Shown here in pieces: positions 34,101-43,078 of a stretch of DNA of 64,000 nucleotides. A program made the position numbers and the translations under genes. Each line of letters starts with the position of its first letter. Position 1 is the stretch's first letter. Source of the DNA: Streptomyces sp. NRRL S-1022 (lineage in GTDB: Bacteria; Actinomycetota; Actinomycetes; Streptomycetales; Streptomycetaceae). The stretch is taken from contig NZ_JOIU01000001.1 of the NCBI RefSeq assembly GCF_000720135.1, positions 124,001 to 188,000 of the forward strand, read 5' to 3'. The notes beneath the pieces are model-generated. The model was given only the letters and a program-made list of their open reading frames with translations, searched no databases and was not told where the DNA came from.

Positions 34101-34950
34101 CCACACTCTCGGGCATCTCACCGCCAGCCGTGACAACGCAGTGGTCTTGGCGGCCTTCTCCCCGGACGGGCGCGAACTGATCACCTATGAGGAGATGAGT
34201 GACCGCTCGCAACCTGCGGGACCGGGCATCGGGGACGGGGACGGGCGTATACCCAGCGAGGTCCGGCTCCCGGACAACGGTGTCCGCATCCGTACCTGGG
34301 ACCTCGGCGACCCCCGGTATCCCCGGGAGACGGGACGGGCCGTCGTACTGGAGAAGAACGCTGGCGCCGGTCCACTCGCCCGCGACTCGGACGGCCATGA
34401 ACTCGCGGTCGTCGATGACGACCGGCGCATCCTGCTGTGGGACACGAGCAACCCCAGGCATCCGCGTCGGCGCGGCCGGTCCTTCGTCGGTGACGTCCTG
34501 GCCTTCGCACCCCACGGCGACACTATGGCCATCGGCAGCGCAGATGGCACCGTGAGCCTCTGGAACACCGCTGACCCCGCCCGGCCCACCAAGCTGGGTA
34601 CGCCGCTCGACGCTGGCGCCTCCGTCACCGGCCTCGCGTTCGACAGCGACGGGCAAAGGCTGGCGGTGGGCACTGTCGACGGCCTGATCAAGCTGTACGA
34701 CACGACCGACCCGGCACATGCCAAGGCCGTCGGGGACCCGCTCGTGGGACACACGGCCGAGATCGACAACCTCGTCTTCGCACCCGGCGGCCAGTCCCTC
34801 GCAAGCGGCGCCCAGGACGGCACCCGGCTGTGGGCGCTGGACGCCGAGCAGAACATCCACCGCATCTGTGCGGTCACCGGGCATGCCCTCACCCGCGACC
34901 AATGGCGACGTCATGTGGGGACCCTGCCCTACCAGAGTCCCTGCCGTTGA
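31105..34950 (+). CDS. nSTAND1 NTPase with N-terminal helix-turn-helix, membrane segment and WD40 propeller
   Basis: 1281 residues. Residues about 15-95 are an XRE-like domain (FAAELRKLRAEAGSPTYRVM, TSTLSQAASGERLP). The nSTAND1 ATPase follows: YRGLARFEPGDADLFFGRD, Walker A GPSGSGKSS (142-150), Walker B LIVDQFEE (201-208), with winged-helix parts to about 500. A hydrophobic helix (about 514-536, LSALLLVALAAAGVAL) splits it from about 14 WD40-like repeats (640-1260) with recurrent VRLWDT, LWNIADP and FSPDGR motifs. Such proteins are sensor-ATPases of prokaryotic conflict systems and signalling. ATG 31105 is chosen, the helix-turn-helix starting right after. Its neighbours on one side are a sigma/EACC1/caspase operon and on the other a recombinase element. 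Confidence 0.88.
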   Translation: MAGRPESPLDPSTGPVARFAAELRKLRAEAGSPTYRVMAQRAGQGTSTLSQAASGERLPTLPVALAYVGACGGDPEEWEERWRQAAAEVAAEPRTEDEDAEPPYRGLARFEPGDADLFFGRDRLTDRLVELTRVRRFTAVFGPSGSGKSSLLRAGLIPRLRTPDQANPQPAALRVLTPGEHPLRTHEQRLTPKDGDGDTWLIVDQFEELYTLCHDLEERDQFIDQLLTATNPASRLRVVIAVRADFLGRCAQHPRLTAALQEATVLAGPMSRDELREAIVKPAQTAGLIVERTLTTRIVEEVEGEPGALPLMSHALLETWRRRKGRVLTAEAYDAAGGLSGAIARTAENVYTHLTPSQADLARRILLRLITPGEGTPDTRRPAPRTELDFGDPSDTATVLEHLARARLLTLEHDTVNLAHEALIAAWPRLQAWINEARDRLRLHRQLTEAARTWYNLNQDPGALYRGTMLAAAEEAFADPGRRRALNTAEAKFLTASLDARAGERRATARTTRRLRTLVAALSALLLVALAAAGVALKQRAAANAERTTAVARQIAAEADQLRGTDVPAQTQDVALAALLDVTSYRMRDSARTYTSLVQAANSALFKDVPEQDRATPGPGAVSEGTPRLAHDTHRHTLAAVGDDGNVRLWDTTHFTHPRRVGRTLPGSDVAMTPDGHVLAIGIYSGVQLWNIADPADPAPLGSIPTSGDTNWMELAFGNDGHLLAVGTDSTALWDVTDPRKPQRLAASLPGNVVAFSPSRKVMATADSGNGTVRLWDTSHRTRPAALGLLRTRSDKETILVFSPDGRYLATNGSEADQVPLWDVSRPDRPTSSDIVLGTSDGTEAGAASYSPDGRVVAVSGGNGIQLWNIDAGLSAPLGRALGQRSPTGITTLFAPDGRSLIAAGGALRIWSLPPGVLLGCATSSTTGFSPDGRTMATACTDGEPVRLWDVADPGVPRLLPGTLAPGTAAQFAPHRHLLAVTASDGGVRLYDVTDPARPHTLGHLTASRDNAVVLAAFSPDGRELITYEEMSDRSQPAGPGIGDGDGRIPSEVRLPDNGVRIRTWDLGDPRYPRETGRAVVLEKNAGAGPLARDSDGHELAVVDDDRRILLWDTSNPRHPRRRGRSFVGDVLAFAPHGDTMAIGSADGTVSLWNTADPARPTKLGTPLDAGASVTGLAFDSDGQRLAVGTVDGLIKLYDTTDPAHAKAVGDPLVGHTAEIDNLVFAPGGQSLASGAQDGTRLWALDAEQNIHRICAVTGHALTRDQWRRHVGTLPYQSPCR

Positions 34951-34992
34951 ATGCCGGTAAACCCGTTGCCCCCTGCGCTCACCTGAAAGTGC

Positions 34993-37884
34993 TCACTCGG
35001 CGGAGGGGAGAGGTGCGAGTCTTCGGTCGCTGTCGCGCTTCTTCAGGGCCAGGTTTTCGTGGTAGAGGTTCGAGGTCACTGTCGCGAGGGCGTCGAGTTT
35101 GCCGTTGAGCTGCGTGATCGTGGCTCTCGCTTCGCGAAGCTGTTTGCGGAGCTCGGTGATCGTCTCGTCCCGGGCGACCTCGCCGGGGGTGCGGAGGACG
35201 GGGCGGGCGACCTTGGCGTTCCACTCGGCGAGGATGTCGTGGGCGCGGTGGACGGTGGCGTGGCTGACCTGGGCTTCTCGGGCGAGGTTCTCCTTGGTGA
35301 GGGCGCCGTCGGTGTGCAGGGGCTCGCCGGCCAGAAGGCGGTCCATGGCCTCGCGGAGTTTGGTGGCGGTCTTGGCGGACACCGGCATCAGGGAGTGACT
35401 CCTTCTTTGTCGAAGCGCGCGGGTGATGCGCTGGACGTCGGCGAGACGGATCAGGACGGCTTCGCGGCCGGGTGATGACAGGGTGGGGTCCTGGGCTCTG
35501 GCTGTGAGGTCGTCATCCTCGGCGATCCAGATCGGAGCGTGTCGTCGGGTGATCACGGAGTTGCGGCAGCGGTCGGGTTGGCAGGCCCCGATCAGCGGGG
35601 CTGTTCCGCGCTGATCGGCGGGCAGCTCGTTCTGACACTCGGCCTGCGGGGCGTCGAACATGCAGTGGTTGATGGTTCCCAGGTGGAGGTTGGCGAACTG
35701 GGTGGCGAGCAGGGCCGCCTCGGCCTGTTCATCGGCGATCTGCGCCCGTAGGACGGGGTCGTCTTCTATGGTCGAGATGACCTGGTCCAGGCCGGCGTGC
35801 AGTCGGTCGGCGCCGGGCCCGACCGCGACTTTCTCGCCTGTCCGGCGGGCCCTGAGCAGGTCGACCAACCGGAGTGCGGCGGCGTACTCGAGTTGCTGGT
35901 CGAACTCCTTGGCCCACGTGGTGTCCATCTGCGCGTAGCCCTGCGTGGTGCAGTTGGCCAGTGCCCGGCGGGCAGCGTGTTTCAGCTGGAGGCCGAGGGC
36001 GACTTCGGAGCCCGGCTCGCGCCCGGTGATCACCGACATCGTTCGCCGGAACATGTGCGAGCGGACGTGCGCGTCGGGGATGGTCTCCAGTCCGTAGGCG
36101 TCGACGCTGGCGTTGACGTGCTTGATGAAGTAGTCAATGTCTTCGGCGGCGATGATGCCGCGATCGCCGCGGTTCTTCTTGCCGCGGGGCGGCTTGAGGC
36201 TGGCGAACAGGTGGGTGGGGTGCCATGACAGTTGTTCCGCGACGGCGATGGCCTCGGCGACCGGCTCGATGATCCACCAGAACGACTCAGGCCGTTCCGG
36301 ATCGTGCTTGATCTTGTGAGATCTGATGGCCGGGGACCCGTAGTAGGTGGTCACGGCGTCGCGCTGGATCTCCTGTACTTCCGAGTCGCGCATGAGACTC
36401 GTCGCAGTGACGAAGACGTAGCAGGCTGCCCTGAGCATGCGCAGCTCGACAGTCAGTTCTACCTGAGTGATGTGCGTGCGCCAGGGACGTGTCGTGCCGA
36501 CCTTGCCGGTGATGCGGGCGGCGTTGGGGCAGGGCTGGGGGATCGACCAGTAGCGGTTGGCTGCCATCACCACGGTCTGCCCGGCGGATACCGCCTCCGC
36601 GACCAGCTGGCGCCGGGCCCGTCCCGACTCCGCATGCGAGGTGAAGCGATCGCCGGTCGGGATGCCCCAGATCAGGCGAGCGAGGGTGCTCCAGATCACC
36701 GTTCCCGCCCGGCCGACGCCGTCGTCGGCCGACCGGATGGGAACGCGGTTGTCCCGGTTGGCCAGCCACCGCCGGAGCTCCTCGTCGATCATGGTCGCGG
36801 ACGGGCGAGTGCTGGCGCGGACATGGCGGGGAGCATTCATGACGGCTGCAGCGACTTTTCCTCGGACCGCCTGTGTACGGCCCTGGGCGACCACGGCGAG
36901 GACGGCCGCCCGGCGGGCCAGGGCGCGTGCGCGTGGCGAGCGGCTGTGGGTTGCAAAGATGCTGTCCTGCTGTCCTGCGGTGATCAGCTCGCTGAGAACC
37001 GTCCAGATGGGATCGCCTGCCTTGGTGCCGTGCCGGTTGACGGCGTGAACCGGCACGCGGTTGCCTGGGTCGGCCAGCCAGGCGGCGATCTGGGCATCGG
37101 TGTCGTCGGCGGTCTGGGCGACGTGCCGGCGAGGTGGCGCCCCATGGCCGAGGCCCACGGCCAGGTGCTCGAAGTGCTCTTTCCATCGCAGGATGTCGGG
37201 GGCGAAGGTGTGGACGTACGTCCAGGCGGCGCGGATCAGGGGCCACCAGGTCTGCGGTGGGATGGTCGGGGTGGCCAGCACGGCGTCGTCCGTGGTGGCG
37301 TTGAGCACGGCCTGCCGTCCGATCTCGGCGGCGGAGCGTTCGTCCCATGGGTCGTCGAACGGTGTGACGCCGGTGACGACTGCGGCGAGTTCCCGCAGGG
37401 TACGGACGGCGCCCACGTGGTTGGCCACCGTCGTGTCGCCGACCGTCGCGGCCAGTTCGTCCAGGAAGGACTGCCAGTCTGCCGCAGCCCAGCGGCCCGG
37501 GTCCGCCGGAAGGCCCTGCCGTCGTCCCCACCGCAAGATCACCCGCAGCTTCTGGCAGCACATTTTGACTGTCGGGAAGGCCACTGGCTCGGCCGAACGG
37601 TAGATGGCCGCCTGCCGCAGGACTCGGTGAGTGGGGTTGAACTGGGCAAACGCGATCTCCCGCAGTTGCAGGGTGATCAGCGGGTCCTCCGGCGCGAAAT
37701 GGATCTTGTATCGGGTGGGAGGCTGGTTGGCGGGGCGGCCGAGACAGTCGCCGGACCAGAAGCCGGTGTCGCCGAAGCGTGGGACGACAATGCCTGCGAC
37801 GAGCCGGTAACCGGGGCCGAAGACCGGCTCGTCGTCGCGGAAGCGGGCCGATACGGTGGCTCGGAGCGCCGGCTGGGGTGTCAT
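34993..37884 (-). CDS. Third recombinase of an overlapping trio (tyrosine recombinase with C-terminal HTH and coiled coil)
   Basis: 963 residues. A long N-terminal DNA-binding region is followed by a tyrosine-recombinase core: catalytic Arg in SLMRDSEVQEIQ (about 498), box II in HVRSHMFRRTMSVITG (about 608-620) and a candidate nucleophile in TTQGYAQMD (about 650). A C-terminal region has a Cys pair (IGACQPDRCRNS), a helix-turn-helix (ENLAREAQVSHATVHRAHDI) and a coiled coil (ETITELRKQLREARATI). Its ATG overlaps the stop of the middle recombinase (ATGA). Three chained recombinases resemble Tn554-type or recombinase-in-trio elements; the third member normally aids the other two. This is the only intact one here. 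Confidence 0.8.
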   Translation of the reverse strand: MTPQPALRATVSARFRDDEPVFGPGYRLVAGIVVPRFGDTGFWSGDCLGRPANQPPTRYKIHFAPEDPLITLQLREIAFAQFNPTHRVLRQAAIYRSAEPVAFPTVKMCCQKLRVILRWGRRQGLPADPGRWAAADWQSFLDELAATVGDTTVANHVGAVRTLRELAAVVTGVTPFDDPWDERSAAEIGRQAVLNATTDDAVLATPTIPPQTWWPLIRAAWTYVHTFAPDILRWKEHFEHLAVGLGHGAPPRRHVAQTADDTDAQIAAWLADPGNRVPVHAVNRHGTKAGDPIWTVLSELITAGQQDSIFATHSRSPRARALARRAAVLAVVAQGRTQAVRGKVAAAVMNAPRHVRASTRPSATMIDEELRRWLANRDNRVPIRSADDGVGRAGTVIWSTLARLIWGIPTGDRFTSHAESGRARRQLVAEAVSAGQTVVMAANRYWSIPQPCPNAARITGKVGTTRPWRTHITQVELTVELRMLRAACYVFVTATSLMRDSEVQEIQRDAVTTYYGSPAIRSHKIKHDPERPESFWWIIEPVAEAIAVAEQLSWHPTHLFASLKPPRGKKNRGDRGIIAAEDIDYFIKHVNASVDAYGLETIPDAHVRSHMFRRTMSVITGREPGSEVALGLQLKHAARRALANCTTQGYAQMDTTWAKEFDQQLEYAAALRLVDLLRARRTGEKVAVGPGADRLHAGLDQVISTIEDDPVLRAQIADEQAEAALLATQFANLHLGTINHCMFDAPQAECQNELPADQRGTAPLIGACQPDRCRNSVITRRHAPIWIAEDDDLTARAQDPTLSSPGREAVLIRLADVQRITRALRQRRSHSLMPVSAKTATKLREAMDRLLAGEPLHTDGALTKENLAREAQVSHATVHRAHDILAEWNAKVARPVLRTPGEVARDETITELRKQLREARATITQLNGKLDALATVTSNLYHENLALKKRDSDRRLAPLPSAE

Positions 37885-39829
37885 CGGTCGAACTCCGTTC
37901 GCTGGCCCAGCGGCAGGTCAAGACGAAGACCCAGGTCAAGGGCCTGCTGACGGGCCGCGGGCAGCAGGTCGGCGCATTCGGTGAAGACTTCCTGCAGGGC
38001 GGCTGCCTGGCGGCCCCAGACGGCCTGCCACTGGGGCGGAGGAAGCGCGGCCCGCATCCGCTCGATGTGATCGGACAGCATCACCAGCCGCGGCAGCTGG
38101 GACGTGAAGATCACCGCGTTGCGGCAGAGCATGCACATCGCCGGCGCAACATGGCATACCTTGCCGTCACTTCGGTGGGGAGAGTCGTAGGGGTCGCGGC
38201 AGTGTGTGAGCCCCATGTCCAGCTCGCCCGTGCGGATCGCCTTCGCCTCCGTCGAGGTCAGCCCCAGCGCCTCGGCGACCTCCCGTTCCTCCAACTGGGG
38301 CTCGGCGGCGGCATCGACGAGCACCGGTTTTTGCGCGACGCGTTGGAACACCCACTGCTGGGACCGGTTGATGGCCTGTCCCGCCAGGACGTGCGCGGTC
38401 GTGCCGTGGGCGTAGTGGCCGCGGTAGATCTCGACGTGGTGGTCGTCGCCAGCCAGGTCACTGAGCGAGCCGCCCAGGACGACCGCACGGACCACCTTGG
38501 CCGTCTTGCGCAGGCGCCTCACATCGTGCGGCCGGGAGATGGCCAGCGCTCGCCCCTCGCGGTCTTGTTGGAGAGCGATCCAGTGCGTGAACCGGCGCTG
38601 GTCGTGGGTGAACTCGGCGCATGCGGCGCCGAGCCCGCCGGTGTCCTTGCGGTAATCCACCGCCAGGAACAGCCACGGCTCGCTCGGGAAGGCATCCCGG
38701 GCCGGGGCGGTGACCGCCAGCAGACGTCGCAGCAGGCCGGGAACGTCCCAGGCGCCCCCCCCGGCGAAGTACGGATCCACCTCACTCCGTCGTGAGGTCT
38801 GTTCGAGGTGAAGGTCGGCCCGGATCCGGCCGGCCCGGTTCTTCTGCTGGACCAGTCGCACCCCGCCGTCGGTGAACTCGATGTCAGGGACCTTCAGGTC
38901 GTGGAGTTCCTCCGGGGTCGTGTCGGACATGCCCAGAAGGAGCAGGATCCGAAAGGCGTGCAGGTCCATCTCATCGGCGAACAGGGTCTGTCCCAGGGCC
39001 CGGACCAGGGCCCGGACGCCGGGCGCCGGGTCTTGCCGTCGTTCCTCCAGGCGGGCAGCAGGCCGCGGATCTCCGGCGGCCACCACTTGGGCTCAGAGGG
39101 AAGTTCCCTCTTCAGAACCTTCGAGTTGATCATTCCGGCGCGGGCGGCCCAGAGCAGGTTGGGCAGACTCCGCCAGCCGCCGTCGCGGGGGTCCATCCCG
39201 TCGGCCAGGAGATCGCGGCCGCGGTGGAGCCGGGCCTCCGTCGCCCGTACTTGTCCGCGGGCCGCATCCCGCAGGGCGATCCGCTCGGCGTTGGTGAACT
39301 CGTCCAGCGGCTTGCCCCGCGGAGCACGGAAGGCCGTGGGCGCCTGGGTACGGGCCTTCAGGTTCTCGCAGACCCTGGCCCCGGACGCGGCCCGTTGTTC
39401 AATCATGGCCAGCAGGGCCTTGACCAGCGTGTAGGGCTGCTTGGACTGCGGAAACTCCCGGCGCAGGGCCTCCTCCCAGGCATAGATCACCTCGACGAGG
39501 TCGATCTCGTCACGGTCCAGCCGGACATCGGCCGGATCCAGGCCGCGTGCCCGGACGCACTCGTCCGTGAAGGCGGCGAACTTCCTGACAGCCCCGCCAT
39601 AGTTGACGCCGCCGTCGCCGATCCCCAGGGCACGAGTGATCTTCACCCACTCGTCCGCGAGCTGTGCCGCCAGCACCGAGCACCGGTAGTCCGCGGGATT
39701 GATGCTGTGGCGCTTCACCCGGCCCCGGTGCTGCGAGGTGACAACCCGGATCCCGGTGTGGTCCAAAGCGGGCCTCGGCGGCGGGACCTCGGCGCGGACC
39801 CGGACCTTGCGTTCTCCCCGGCGAGCCAT
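37881..39829 (-). pseudogene. Middle tyrosine recombinase of the trio (one frameshift)
   Basis: Starts at ATG 39829, overlapping the stop of the first recombinase, and ends at 37881, overlapping the start of the third. The N-terminal frame reads GERKVRVRAEVPPPRPALDH, ITRALGIGDGGVNYGG and on to WWPPEIRGLLPAWRNDGK, then loses sense; near 39030 the frame moves by one base and continues with ALGQTLFADEMDLHAFRILL, THWIALQQDREGRALAI, PHDVRRLRKTAKVVRAV and HCRDPYDSPHRSDGKVC. Corrected length about 648 residues. The Arg of box I appears to be replaced (TTPEELHDLKV), and the terminal Tyr region is degenerate (YRGHYAHGTTAHVLAG), which occurs in the middle partners of such trios. The frameshift could be decay or a GC-rich sequencing error. 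Confidence 0.68.
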
Positions 39830-41258
39830 CAGACCGCCCCCGCCCCGACCAGCACGGCCGCGTAGTCGGCGTAGGTCTTGTCCCGGTCGTTCCACTCCGC
39901 GATCGCCTGGCTGACCAGCAGGTTCGTGGTACGGATGTAGGTGAGATACCGAAGCGTGGAGCTTGGACGCCGGTGTCCCAACAACCGCTGCAGAATGAGC
40001 AGCGGATTCCGCGAGAGATGATCGGCGAGGTAGGCCCCCTGCCCGCCGGCGGCCAGCCGCTCGGACTCCTCCCGCAGGACCAGCTGCGTCAGCATCTGCA
40101 GCATGTAGATCGCGAAGGTGTGGCGCGTGTCGTGGATCCGCAGCCGTGACGGCATCACCACGTCGGCCTCCTGCTCGTCACTGATCCGCAGACTCCGCAG
40201 GTGGGCCTCGCCAAAGATCTGTTCCCAGCGCTGCTTGGACAGCATCCGTCCGCCGCGGCCGACGAACAGGGCCATCGGCTCCAGGCCGAGGTCGCCCTCT
40301 ATGACGGCAACCCGGCGGATCTCAGCGGGCATCGCCTCGACGCGGAAGATCCGGCGCCGCCCGTGCAGGGTGCCCCGCAGCTTCATCTGCCGCAGGTCGA
40401 CATCGTCGACGACGAACAGCTCATGCCGGCGCCGGTACAGGGCGTTCACCGAGGACCGCACCATCGTGGCCCGCTCAGTGCGGCGATACAGATCGATCTC
40501 TCGCAGCGTCGCGTGCTGGACGGCCACCACCCGCGGCAGCCCGAACTTGGCGATCGCCTGCAGCATCACCTCAGCCGGGGAGGCGTCCCGACGCGCCGCG
40601 CCGACCTCGATGTCGAGCAGGCAGCTGAACTCGCGCAGCCGCATCCCCGTCGTGATCGCCAGTTCGCCAGCCGCGCTGTTGCGCAGCGGGGACCGGCCCC
40701 GGAAGGCGGGATCGACCAGGCCGTCGGGGAGACAGCCGCGCAGGCCCACCTGCTTGAGGAACTGCCACTGCCGGAAAGTCAGGTGGCGCACGTCCAGCTC
40801 GGTCGTGGCGCCCCAGGCCAGCACGTCCCGCCCGTTGCTGCGGCGAAAGTACGGCCGCTGATCGAGTAACCTCGCATCGACGGCCCAGTCGTAGAAGTTG
40901 TTGATCAGCGACCTGCGCTTTCGCCATGTGGCCGGCTTGTCCGGCGCCTCACGGTGCTCGGTGCAGTCCTCCCGGTAAGCCACCAGATCGTCTTCCGTGG
41001 CCGACAACAGATCGGTTGCCAGAGGGAGTTGACCCAGGAAGTCGGCCAAGTCCAAGGCGTCGCCTTGAGCGACTTCGACAGCTCCAGGAAGAACGAGCAA
41101 AACGGCTCGGCCGGACGCATTCCGAGACCAAGGAAGAAGGGCGTGCCCTCCTTCACCGCCCCAGGCCGCTGTACGTACGCCACCGCATCGAGATCGACTC
41201 CCGGCGGCGCCTCGTAGAACCGACGCACCTTGCTGTGAGACACAAAGAAGTGATCCAC
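39829..41258 (-). pseudogene. First tyrosine recombinase of the trio (one frameshift)
   Basis: From GTG 41258 (GAGGGAG upstream) the frame reads VDHFFVSHSKVRRFYEAPPG to CSFFLELSK; near 41065 it shifts by one base and continues as GDALDLADFLGQLPLATDLL to the stop at 39829. Box I Arg is in ITTGMRLREFSCLL, box II in RIHDTRHTFAIYML, then LLGHRRPSSTLRYLTYI with the nucleophilic Tyr, so the catalytic set is complete after correction (about 475 residues). A downstream ATG within the second frame exists, but the N-terminal text before it is clearly coding. Its stop overlaps the next start (ATGA), the hallmark of a recombinase trio operon. Confidence 0.7.
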
Positions 41259-41360
41259 CCCAACTCCCTCTGAGACAACAAGAGGTCAGGGAACCTAACG
41301 GTCTTCCCGCCCTCCAGGTGTCGCCTCAGATGGCACATGAGACAGCCAGAGATCCTTGTC

Positions 41361-41778
41361 CTAACGCAGCTGCGCCCAGTCGACCTCGGGGTGTCCGGCG
41401 GGCGCCGCGTCGACGGATGCCGTGGTGTAGAGCGCGACGTCGACGGCTCCGGCCCGGCTGGTGCCGAAGCGGACCTCGATCGACTGCGGGGGAGCGGACC
41501 CGGCCGAGCGGGACCATGTGGTCGCAGTCGGCAGGGCGCACCCGGAGGTGGGCGGCGGTTTGCTCGGGTCCGAGCGGGGTGTCGGCGGCGACGAGGTCCG
41601 CCAGGTCCTCGCGGCGGCGGACACCGCGGCCTGGTCGGGGTGGTTGCAGAGTCCCGTCCGGGTTCGCGCTGAGGTCGACCAGGAGGCCGTGGTCGACGAA
41701 CCGGCGCACCACGAACGCCGTCACGGTCGCCCGCGCGCCGTAGGCGGTCGGGTTCGGCGTGCCGGGTGCGTCGGCCAT
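41361..41778 (-). pseudogene. Conserved actinobacterial small protein, frameshifted
   Basis: Two overlapping frames form one protein: ATG 41778 gives TVTAFVVRRFVDHGLLVDLS then ANPDGTLQPPRPG, and after one or more frameshifts between about 41500 and 41640 the other frame gives PTATTWSR, SIEVRFGTSRAGAVDVALY and PEVDWAQLR to the stop at 41361. The corrected protein of about 140 residues is a type often seen in Streptomyces integrative elements. Function unknown. It lies right upstream of the recombinase trio and is probably part of the same element's debris. Confidence 0.5.
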
Positions 41779-42062
41779 CCGGTCGGCCGCCGGATATCGG
41801 TGGGGTGGGCATCGCAGCCCGGATGGCGTCGGCGTCCCTCACCTCCACGGCGGCCCGGGACCACTGGTTTGACGACGCGTCCGAGGCCGGGATCAGGCCG
41901 GTGTGCCGGGTCCACCGGAAGGTGGCTGCCATGAGCGGCCGACCCTCCCCGGCGTTCCGGACGCGACGTGGAGCGAGGCCGGCCCGGAGCACGCCGAAGA
42001 CGTCACTCGCGATCCCGGCCCGCACACGGCATGCCAGTACCGCACCGCAAGGATCACGCCAG
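41779..42062 (-). pseudogene. Possible coding remnant next to element debris
   Basis: The minus strand reads MAATFRWTRHTGLIPASDA, then SNQWSRAAVEVRDADAIRAA, a protein-like segment that continues upstream as CRVRAGIASDVFGVLRAGL. There is no intact start or end. It probably belongs to the same lost element as the fragment at 41361-41778. Family not recognised. Confidence 0.35.
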
Positions 42063-42078
42063 GGGGGGACCGCGCGTG

Positions 42079-42687
42079 TCACCGATTCGCGGACGCATCC
42101 TCGTGCCCGGGCGGTCGAAGGGAGGGCAGGGTCAGCCGCCACCAGTCGGTCAGGCGGTCGGTGACGGTGGCCGCGCCGTCGAGCGCCTCGGTGAGGGAGC
42201 AGAGGCCGTAGAAGGCGCACACCAGGGTTCTGGCCGCGCGAGCGGGACGAACCTGTGTGCTCACATGGCCCGCGAGCCGGGCCTGCGCGAGCAGTCTTGT
42301 GGCGGCGGCGGTCCACAGTGCGAAGGGATGGGGCAGGTGAGCGTTGATGGTGGCGCGCTCGGCCCACAGGCGCGCGCCGGCGCGCGTCACCGGGTCCTCG
42401 ACGAGTGCGTGGGCGATGTCGTAACTGATGGCGACGAGACGCTCGATCGGGGGGACCGTCTCGTCGGCGTAGCGCTGGGCGAGCTGTGACCAGGTGGCGA
42501 ACCGGTCCTCGACCACGGCCACGGCGAGGCCCTCCTTGCTCGCGTAGTGGAAGTAGATGGCGCCGCTGGTACGGCCTGACCCGGCGCTTATGTCATTGAT
42601 GCTGGTGGCCGCGTAGCCCTGTTCGGCGAAGAGCCGGGCAGCCCCTTCCAGTAATGACCTGCGGGTTGCCTTCGCCCGTTCCTGCAA
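42079..42687 (-). CDS. TetR-family regulator, gamma-butyrolactone-receptor-like (ScbR/ArpA type)
   Basis: 202 residues. The helix-turn-helix region GYAATSINDISAGSGRTSGA and IYFHYASKEGLAVAVVEDR has the ScbR/ArpA-type spacing, and the ligand domain contains the WSQLAQRYADETVPPIERLV region and a C-terminal TDRLTDWWRLTLPSLR, similar to receptors of gamma-butyrolactone signals that gate antibiotic production and differentiation. It could also be a pseudo-receptor that binds antibiotics. It is divergent from a HAD phosphatase gene 390 bases away. No AfsA-type synthase is in the window. Confidence 0.82.
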   Translation of the reverse strand: MQERAKATRRSLLEGAARLFAEQGYAATSINDISAGSGRTSGAIYFHYASKEGLAVAVVEDRFATWSQLAQRYADETVPPIERLVAISYDIAHALVEDPVTRAGARLWAERATINAHLPHPFALWTAAATRLLAQARLAGHVSTQVRPARAARTLVCAFYGLCSLTEALDGAATVTDRLTDWWRLTLPSLRPPGHEDASANR

Positions 42688-43078
42688 CGTCCCGTCCGCC
42701 CCTGCTCGATGGTTCCGCCGGCCAACGAATTTAATGCGCCAGCGTACGCCCGGAGCAAAACGAGATCACACTCGTGTGGTAATTGCGGAGTTCTTTCGAC
42801 AGGACACGCGGTCGAGTGGTATTGGATGCGCCGAACCCGCTGCCGACTGGCCCGCACATGGGCGTCAACTTGCCGCTCAAGAAGGGGTGTTGACTGCCTT
42901 CGCACGCCACCGCCGTTGTCGCCGCTGCACGTCATGCACCTGACCCCCGGCGCCGTCGAGTCACTGAATAGGGTTATTGCCCGATTTGCCGCGAGATGAA
43001 TAACGTAGTCGTCATTATCTTTTCGTCCTCAGCAGAACAATGCGCTTTCCCTGGATTCGCGGACACGCAGGAGGACCT
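42688..43078. promoter_or_regulatory. Divergent regulatory region between the ScbR-like gene and the HAD gene
   Basis: 391 bases, partly AT-richer than its surroundings near both ends. A perfect CACAC-TC-GTGTG inverted repeat sits at 42767-42778, about 80 bases upstream of the TetR start; it is a candidate operator. I cannot find a full-length autoregulatory element of the classic gamma-butyrolactone type. No coding frame is convincing. Confidence 0.4.

Noticed and set aside
36232..37950. A 572-codon plus-strand frame opposite the third recombinase
   Set aside because: Shadow frame without motifs; the minus strand has recombinase boxes and an ATGA overlap with its neighbour.
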